From a virus, in IMG/VR virus record IMGVR_UViG_3300044695_001953, positions 1 to 23,295 of that record: a stretch of DNA of 23,295 nt; one strand, given 5' to 3'. Every line of letters starts with the position of its first letter. Position 1 is the stretch's first letter. The translations under genes and the position numbers were made by a program. The notes beneath the pieces are model-generated. The model worked only from the letters and a program-made list of their open reading frames with translations. It was not told the DNA's origin and did no database searches. Shown one piece after another: positions 18,840 through 23,295 of this stretch.

Positions 18840-21157
18840 ACTAATTCTATTTTGTTGCCCTTACGAACAACGATTTGTTGCTGCCAAATGTGTCTGCAAG
18901 AAGGTCTTGAAACATCCGTACCGGGAAGGGTGTACCAACCGCCTCTGCGCTCCCAAACACTAAATCCCATAATGGCTGTCATTTGGTCAATGTCTTGGCG
19001 TGTGTAAAGCTTATTTAACTTTATAAGCGTTCTGCAAAAGTCACGGGTTGTGTCAATTACTTTCGCACCAGTAGCATCAGGGCGAAGGTCGTAGCGGTAA
19101 CGTATCTCAAACGCTTCCTCTGCCTCGGTATCAGGTGTGTCGGCTATTCGTGCAACTCTATCTTGGATAGTTACACGCCCTTTAGAGATAAGGTACTCAA
19201 TACGCTCGCTTACTTTTTCCAACGGCACATCTAATCTTCGAGAGATTTGGTCTGCATCTACCTTTTTAGTCCTTTTAATCTCAGCTAAAATCTTCTTGTC
19301 GAGTTCTTTATTCTCAGGCTCTACTTCCATAAATTCTGCAAACAAAGAGTTGTCGGCTTCAAACCTTACCGGCTTAGACCTTAATACTTGGTAGTTGTCG
19401 GCACTTACACCGAACTCCATAGCCACGCTTTCAAACGCCTCCATTTCGTCAAGTTCGCCTAATTCTCTTAGCTTATTCCGTGACCAGCCTAAAGCTGCTT
19501 TTCCGCCCCATAGGAGATACGAAATATAACCGCAGTCGCTTTGGCTGTCTGCGTTGTCATAGTACGTTTCAGCACGGCTCAAATAGCTGTGCATCCTTTT
19601 AATTGTTTCTAAGGATACACCCTCTCCGTTGGCTAACTGCTGCGCCCTTACTTTACCAGTTTGGGTAGCGCATTTGTTATTGTTCTTTTCGTTGAGTTCG
19701 ATTCCTCTTTTGGCGTTGTTTCTTACACCCTCACCGTAGTCGGCAAATGTTTCAAACTCTTGATTAAACTCCATCGGCTCGCCTAAAAACAAATCAACCT
19801 GCTCGGCTGGCAAACCGAATCCTTGCAGCATTATAGTCGCTTGCTCTTTCGTCAAATCTCCTTTGGAGTACTTGCGTACCACTCTAAGCATTTTGTCTTG
19901 CTGTGAGGCAGATAAACCAGCGAGAACGCTATTGCCCATCTCTTGTGGTGCTACTATTTCCGCAGGTGAGGGTGTTGTAAGGTCAGGCTCATATCCAGCC
20001 TTTTCTCTAAGTTCGTCACGTGTTAAAATTTGCAACAATGAAGCCTCGGTTAGCTGCTCGCTAATAGGCTCGGTTGGCTGTAATTTCAAACCAGTTACTC
20101 CGTTGAAAGAAGCAAGGTAATTTACCGACCGCTCGATTCTTTGTACACGATCTTCGATGTAAGTAGCTTTAAAGATTTCGTACGACTCAACCATTTCGGC
20201 TCTGCCTCCTAATTGCCCTTCAGTTTTTACACCAAATAACATCGGTGAGGTAACACGGTGAGCAACGAAAATCTCCTGTTGAACTGTCTTATTTAGAATG
20301 TCAAACTGCTTATCTAAGTCACTTGGAGTTAAAGGAGTCAGTTCGGGTTTGGTTTCGGGTGAGTCGGAAAAGTTCACAAGGAAACGACCAGCGTTATCCG
20401 TGCCTCCAAACTTCATCTTCATCTGCCTTTCGATGGCATCCGATTCCTCGGGGGTGGGGATTCCGTTTGGAAAGTTAATAAGGTAAGAACCCCAAAAGTT
20501 GTTCTTTATATTGTTTACGTGAAAATTAGCAATCTCCACATCCAACTCAATGTAAGCAGTACCGCCAAGATATTCAGGCAAAGGGTAAACCTTAACGCCT
20601 GCGCTGTATGCTCTATAATAAAACAACTGCTTGCCGATTCTATTGTCTGGATCGAAAGCTGGGATTTGGTTTACTTGGTTCAGCTGGGGGAATTGCCTAA
20701 CCTCGTATTCGTCATACCAATCGTAAACATAAAACATCTTTTCATCCTTGTCCGCACGAACTCTATGAAAATCCACGTGACAAATCTCTGCAATCCCCCC
20801 GCCTCTACTCCAAGTAACTTCCAAAGCAAAGCCGTTGTAGATTTCCATGTCCAACGTTAGCTTTTGGGTAAGGTCGTTCATCGAATCATAAGCATTTGGG
20901 AACGTAGGCGAATCCAAAAAGGCTTTGGCAGCAGGTGTTTCTTCTTCCGATGTCCATCCTTTACCTACGATGTAACCCACTTTACCATTCACGATGGCGT
21001 TATGCTTTGCTGACCTTCGGTAAAGGTTTAAGAGGTAGTTAGGGTAGTCGTTTTCAACTCCATAAGATACCCATTGCTGGCTTTTGTTTTCGATAAACAA
21101 AGGCACTTTATGCTGGTAGCCTTGCCACGAAAAGGCGAAAGGTTTTTTAGAACTCAT
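18836..21157 (-). CDS. Portal protein with long C-terminal fusion
   Basis: Residues 1-420 of 773 look like a phage portal: an N-terminal arm (GVENDYPNYLLNLYRRSAKH, then NGKVGYIVGKGW), DMEIYNGFALEV, and RMTSPMLFG-like clip region (VAHRVTSPMLFGVKTEGQLG). Past 470 come further modules. One is the domain NAKRGIELNEKNNNK ... SLETIKRMHSYLSRAE ... GYISYLLWGGKAALGW, known from phage head-morphogenesis proteins. Next is a winged-helix-like segment (KKILAEIKRTKKVDADQISR). Last is a C-terminal domain like that of Mu gpF-type minor head proteins (RDFCRTLIKLNKLYTRQDID, then GGWYTLPGTD and SCRHIWQQ). Portals are usually 400-550 residues, so several head functions may be joined in one chain. Confidence 0.82.
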   Translation of the reverse strand: MSSKKPFAFSWQGYQHKVPLFIENKSQQWVSYGVENDYPNYLLNLYRRSAKHNAIVNGKVGYIVGKGWTSEEETPAAKAFLDSPTFPNAYDSMNDLTQKLTLDMEIYNGFALEVTWSRGGGIAEICHVDFHRVRADKDEKMFYVYDWYDEYEVRQFPQLNQVNQIPAFDPDNRIGKQLFYYRAYSAGVKVYPLPEYLGGTAYIELDVEIANFHVNNIKNNFWGSYLINFPNGIPTPEESDAIERQMKMKFGGTDNAGRFLVNFSDSPETKPELTPLTPSDLDKQFDILNKTVQQEIFVAHRVTSPMLFGVKTEGQLGGRAEMVESYEIFKATYIEDRVQRIERSVNYLASFNGVTGLKLQPTEPISEQLTEASLLQILTRDELREKAGYEPDLTTPSPAEIVAPQEMGNSVLAGLSASQQDKMLRVVRKYSKGDLTKEQATIMLQGFGLPAEQVDLFLGEPMEFNQEFETFADYGEGVRNNAKRGIELNEKNNNKCATQTGKVRAQQLANGEGVSLETIKRMHSYLSRAETYYDNADSQSDCGYISYLLWGGKAALGWSRNKLRELGELDEMEAFESVAMEFGVSADNYQVLRSKPVRFEADNSLFAEFMEVEPENKELDKKILAEIKRTKKVDADQISRRLDVPLEKVSERIEYLISKGRVTIQDRVARIADTPDTEAEEAFEIRYRYDLRPDATGAKVIDTTRDFCRTLIKLNKLYTRQDIDQMTAIMGFSVWERRGGWYTLPGTDVSRPSCRHIWQQQIVVRKGNKIELV

Positions 21158-21680
21158 TGATGATTACGTTTAAATTGTCTAAGGTAAGCGTGACAGCGTG
21201 GCTTGAGCATTTAACATACATCCGAATCGTATCTCCTGAAGATAAAGGCACTACGCATTGGGAAGGAATAGTCACCTCGTTAGCCGAAGGAATAACCGAT
21301 ACAAACTCCGAGCAAGGCCACAACTCTGCATTTTTGAATATAGCAACGTGAATCTTTCTGCTTGACTGCCCGATTACAGCAACTATTGCGCTCGTTCTAA
21401 AATACTTCAAATCACCGCTATAAGTCACAAGACCCGAAGCGTTCACGCTTAATCCGTTTCTATTGAATCCAGTCGTAATAGTAGCGTTTAAAGGTGACCA
21501 TACACCCTCTGCTAAAGTGGTAGTGCCTGAAGATGCAAAGTCAAAAAAGTTGAGCGCACTCGGTGAATCCTCGACTTGTATCGCACAATTTTGCATCCAC
21601 GTTCCAACTCTCGTTGCGGTGTTTGCACCTTGTGTCGTTTCGTTTTTGATGACAAGCGCATCGGTTAAAAGTTGTCCCAT
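21147..21680 (-). CDS. C1q/TNF-like jelly-roll virion protein
   Basis: The 177-residue protein ends in a pattern typical of C1q-like trimeric jelly rolls in phage fibres: SGLVTYSGDLKYFRTSAIVA, SSRKIHVAIFKNAEL, LSSGDTIRMYVKCSSHAVTL, ending in LDNLNVIINEF. The first 60 residues form an attachment part. It is probably a short head or tail fibre or decoration. It lies just upstream of the portal and its ATG shares a base with the upstream stop (TAATG), preceded by a TACATTTA box. Confidence 0.72.
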   Translation of the reverse strand: MGQLLTDALVIKNETTQGANTATRVGTWMQNCAIQVEDSPSALNFFDFASSGTTTLAEGVWSPLNATITTGFNRNGLSVNASGLVTYSGDLKYFRTSAIVAVIGQSSRKIHVAIFKNAELWPCSEFVSVIPSANEVTIPSQCVVPLSSGDTIRMYVKCSSHAVTLTLDNLNVIINEF

Positions 21681-22162
21681 TAGTTAAATGTATAGTCAAA
21701 AGTGTTATCAAACGTGCCAGTCGATGGCTCTGCGTAAGTGATTGTATTTGTTGCGCTCACAAAGGCTTGCTCGCTCATTTGTATATAAGCAAGACCAGTT
21801 TCTACTAAAGCAATATGGCCCTCGTATGCTGTGTAGGTATATTGACCTTTGGATAAATCCCCGACTGAAATACTAAACTTGTCGTAACGGCTTAAACCTT
21901 GCGATTGGTTAGACGAGCGTAAAATGCTAAACGATGTAGTTTCTGCTGTTGCCATTGACCTCAACTCAAACTCGAAAGTAGAAGGAATAAACAAGGCTTC
22001 TGCGTATCTATCTATTCCGCAAGTCACCTCTGCTGGAAGCGCACCATCTTCGTTACATCTTAGCTGGTAGGCTGCCCACCCCTCAAAGGGGAATGTGGTC
22101 GTGCATCGGTCACTCCAAGTGACTACGATTTCATTCGACTGGTTAGATAGTAGGTAAAGCAT
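21680..22162 (-). CDS. Hypothetical virion-type protein, 160 aa
   Basis: The 160-residue beta-rich protein (VTWSDRCTTTF, FEFELRSMATAETTSFSI, GQYTYTAYEGHIALVETG) has the look of a small structural domain with alternating polar and hydrophobic residues. Related genes upstream of C1q-like fibre genes occur in Bacteroidetes phages, with the LVETG..... strand near the end. Probably part of a head or tail appendage together with its neighbour. Family not recognised. Confidence 0.64.
   Translation of the reverse strand: MLYLLSNQSNEIVVTWSDRCTTTFPFEGWAAYQLRCNEDGALPAEVTCGIDRYAEALFIPSTFEFELRSMATAETTSFSILRSSNQSQGLSRYDKFSISVGDLSKGQYTYTAYEGHIALVETGLAYIQMSEQAFVSATNTITYAEPSTGTFDNTFDYTFN
21685..21712 (-). 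promoter_or_regulatory. Possible late promoter (TTTG-N16-TACATTTA)
   Basis: TTTG (21712-21709) and TACATTTA (21692-21685) sit 16 bases apart, four bases before ATG 21680. The box also encodes the end of the upstream protein, so its conservation could be partly coding. Confidence 0.4.
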
Positions 22163-22170
22163 CTTAAAGG

Positions 22171-22200
22171 TAAATGTATCACCGAAGCGAATGATACAAA
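22171..22200 (-). promoter_or_regulatory. Possible late promoter (TTTG-N18-TACATTTA)
   Basis: TTTG (22200-22197) and TACATTTA (22178-22171) are 18 bases apart. The second lies in the 16-base gap before ATG 22162, and the first is at the end of the glycosyltransferase gene. Confidence 0.45.
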
Positions 22201-23231
22201 TCCATCCTTTTTGCTCCCCAATAATCTATGTTAAATTCCGTTTCGATTGTTTCTTTTAAATTGGCTGCCAAGGTCAAACGCAAGTCCTTTTCGTGGATTA
22301 AAGTTTTCATATACTTGTGCCAATCTTTACTTCTTGCCTCCCGAACTAAAAAGCCGTTTAATCCGTGGTCGATTATAGTGTTATAAGGGTAAACATCGGA
22401 AGCAATTATAGCTTTCCCCATCGTGCCAGCTTCGACCAATTTTAACTCACTCTTGCATCTATTAAAGGTCGTATCTCTCAAAGGTGCAAGGCAAACATCC
22501 ACAAAGTTATAGCCTCCGACATAAGAGTAAATGTCCGCTGCTTCTATTCTGCCGTAGTTCTCTTGCTTGCCGTTACTCGTAAAAACTCTTTCATAGGCTT
22601 CGTACATTGGGTTTTCGTTCCAGCCTCCTAAATAAAGCCGATACAAGCCGTTTAAGGAACGATCGTCTGCAAGGATGCCCATACCCGATTCCATTAAGAT
22701 AATGTCCTCATAGTGCTGCGCACCACCAAACCAGCCGAACCTAACGAACTCACTCGGTTCGGGTTTTGACTTGTACTGCTCGTAGCCCAAAAAGGTGCAG
22801 TTAGGAATTACCGAAACATTCGGATTTAGAATAGATACCTTTTCTTTTAAGTAGGCATTGGTGCAGATAACGTGGTCAACTACTCTAATGTGGTCACGGA
22901 TTATATTTGAAATGTTTTTTTCTCTATAAAGAGAATACATCGGATGACCTGATTCTAATACCCAATAATCGTCAAGGTCGAGAATCAACGTAACTTTGAA
23001 CTGGTTACACTTATCTCGAAGCCATTTAATTTGTTCGGGTGTTTCGCCCCACATCCTACTCACTAAAACGATGTCCATCTGCTCAAAGGATTCATCGGAG
23101 ATTCTAAAGGGGTCAGGTGCTGAATAAAACGTAAGACCTTTGTACGCTGCATCTAAGTGAGCGTGCGGAAGTTCAAGTCGGTAGAGTGCCGAACCCGTAC
23201 TTTGGATGTTGTGGATTAGTGCTATTTTCAT
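22179..23231 (-). CDS. GT4-type glycosyltransferase
   Basis: The 350-residue protein has the GT-B layout: an N-terminal Rossmann domain (ALIHNIQSTGSALYRLELPH, then VTLILDLDDYWVLESGHPMY) and a C-terminal sugar-nucleotide domain with the typical closing region KSELKLVEAGTMGKAIIASD (about 263-282, the E...G.....S element of GT4) and NGFLVREA. VSVIPNCTFL and VRFGWFGGAQHYEDI mark the linker between the domains. It would transfer a sugar from a nucleotide donor, probably to a virion protein or host polymer. It is the first gene past the terminator at 23260-23288, in the late block with structural genes. Confidence 0.88.
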   Translation of the reverse strand: MKIALIHNIQSTGSALYRLELPHAHLDAAYKGLTFYSAPDPFRISDESFEQMDIVLVSRMWGETPEQIKWLRDKCNQFKVTLILDLDDYWVLESGHPMYSLYREKNISNIIRDHIRVVDHVICTNAYLKEKVSILNPNVSVIPNCTFLGYEQYKSKPEPSEFVRFGWFGGAQHYEDIILMESGMGILADDRSLNGLYRLYLGGWNENPMYEAYERVFTSNGKQENYGRIEAADIYSYVGGYNFVDVCLAPLRDTTFNRCKSELKLVEAGTMGKAIIASDVYPYNTIIDHGLNGFLVREARSKDWHKYMKTLIHEKDLRLTLAANLKETIETEFNIDYWGAKRMDLYHSLR

Positions 23232-23244
23232 TGTCGTTTAGTAG

Positions 23245-23252
23245 TAAATGTA
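23245..23252 (-). promoter_or_regulatory. TACATTTA box before the glycosyltransferase gene
   Basis: A fourth TACATTTA lies 13 bases before ATG 23231, but no TTTG stands at 16-19 bases upstream; that place is taken by the terminator stem. Its role as a promoter is doubtful. Confidence 0.3.
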
Positions 23253-23259
23253 TAAACAC

Positions 23260-23288
23260 AAAAAAAGGCGCACCCCGTAGGATGCGCC
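23260..23288 (-). terminator. Intrinsic terminator with TACG tetraloop
   Basis: On the minus strand GGCGCATCC-TACG-GGGTGCGCC forms a 9-bp stem with a C-G closed UACG tetraloop, followed by seven Ts. It ends the operon lying to the right of the window, just before the glycosyltransferase gene. Confidence 0.88.
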
Positions 23289-23295
23289 CGTGCTT

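Noticed and set aside
1-23295. tRNA genes, integrase or attachment sites
   Set aside because: I saw no cloverleaf-type sequence, no tyrosine or serine recombinase motif, and no repeat suited as an attachment site.

Overview
This window is a stretch of a double-stranded DNA tailed phage genome, and every gene I can support lies on the minus strand. The host is very probably a member of the Bacteroidetes (Bacteroidota). Promoter-like sites match the TTTG / TAnnTTTG type of that phylum, start codons mostly lack a Shine-Dalgarno sequence and have A-rich leaders instead, and the phage families (ParB-MTase, ERF, Lin1244-like initiator, DnaA domain IV-like proteins, M15 endolysin) suit such a phage. 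I see no integrase, repressor, tRNA or CRISPR array, so a lytic lifestyle is the simplest reading.

Transcription runs from right to left. A strong terminator at 23260-23288 closes an operon lying outside the window. The late block (23231 to 12817) holds a GT4-type glycosyltransferase, two small virion-type proteins, a long portal fusion, a connector-like and a tail-completion-like protein, small structural proteins, a receptor-binding-type protein with tandem repeats, then a lysis-type cassette (small coiled-coil membrane protein, M15 peptidase, two-TM spanin-like protein) with a metallophosphoesterase in it. It ends at a clear terminator (12742-12771). Three start sites in this block have TTTG-N16-18-TACATTTA upstream, which may be late promoters.

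The early block starts at a good promoter (12691-12720). It holds four very small genes, an ERF annealing protein, a coiled-coil partner, an SSB-like protein and a winged-helix-like protein. Then comes a 124-base gap with a promoter-like box and a striking RNA: two hairpins whose loops are exactly complementary over 7 nt, the second being an intrinsic terminator that abuts the next start codon. That next gene is the replication initiator, and it carries three 9-bp direct repeats at exact 21-bp pitch beside a long pyrimidine tract, a lambda-O-like origin arrangement. A probable helicase loader, an AT-rich homing HNH gene, NinG, a DnaA-like HTH protein and a DNA methyltransferase follow.

The middle-left block (6574 to 1318) has a promoter-like box, several small proteins, a protein resembling only domain IV of DnaA, a DUF3310 protein, a sigma-factor-like protein, a small membrane protein, a ParB-methyltransferase fusion and both terminase subunits. 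Downstream are two glycosyltransferase-type genes and a gene cut by the window edge. Major capsid protein, prohead protease and tape measure are not seen, so the window is only part of the genome. Most adjacent genes overlap by ATGA, TAATG or a few codons, and I used these overlaps to choose starts and to find six small genes of 54 codons or fewer, one of them doubtful.
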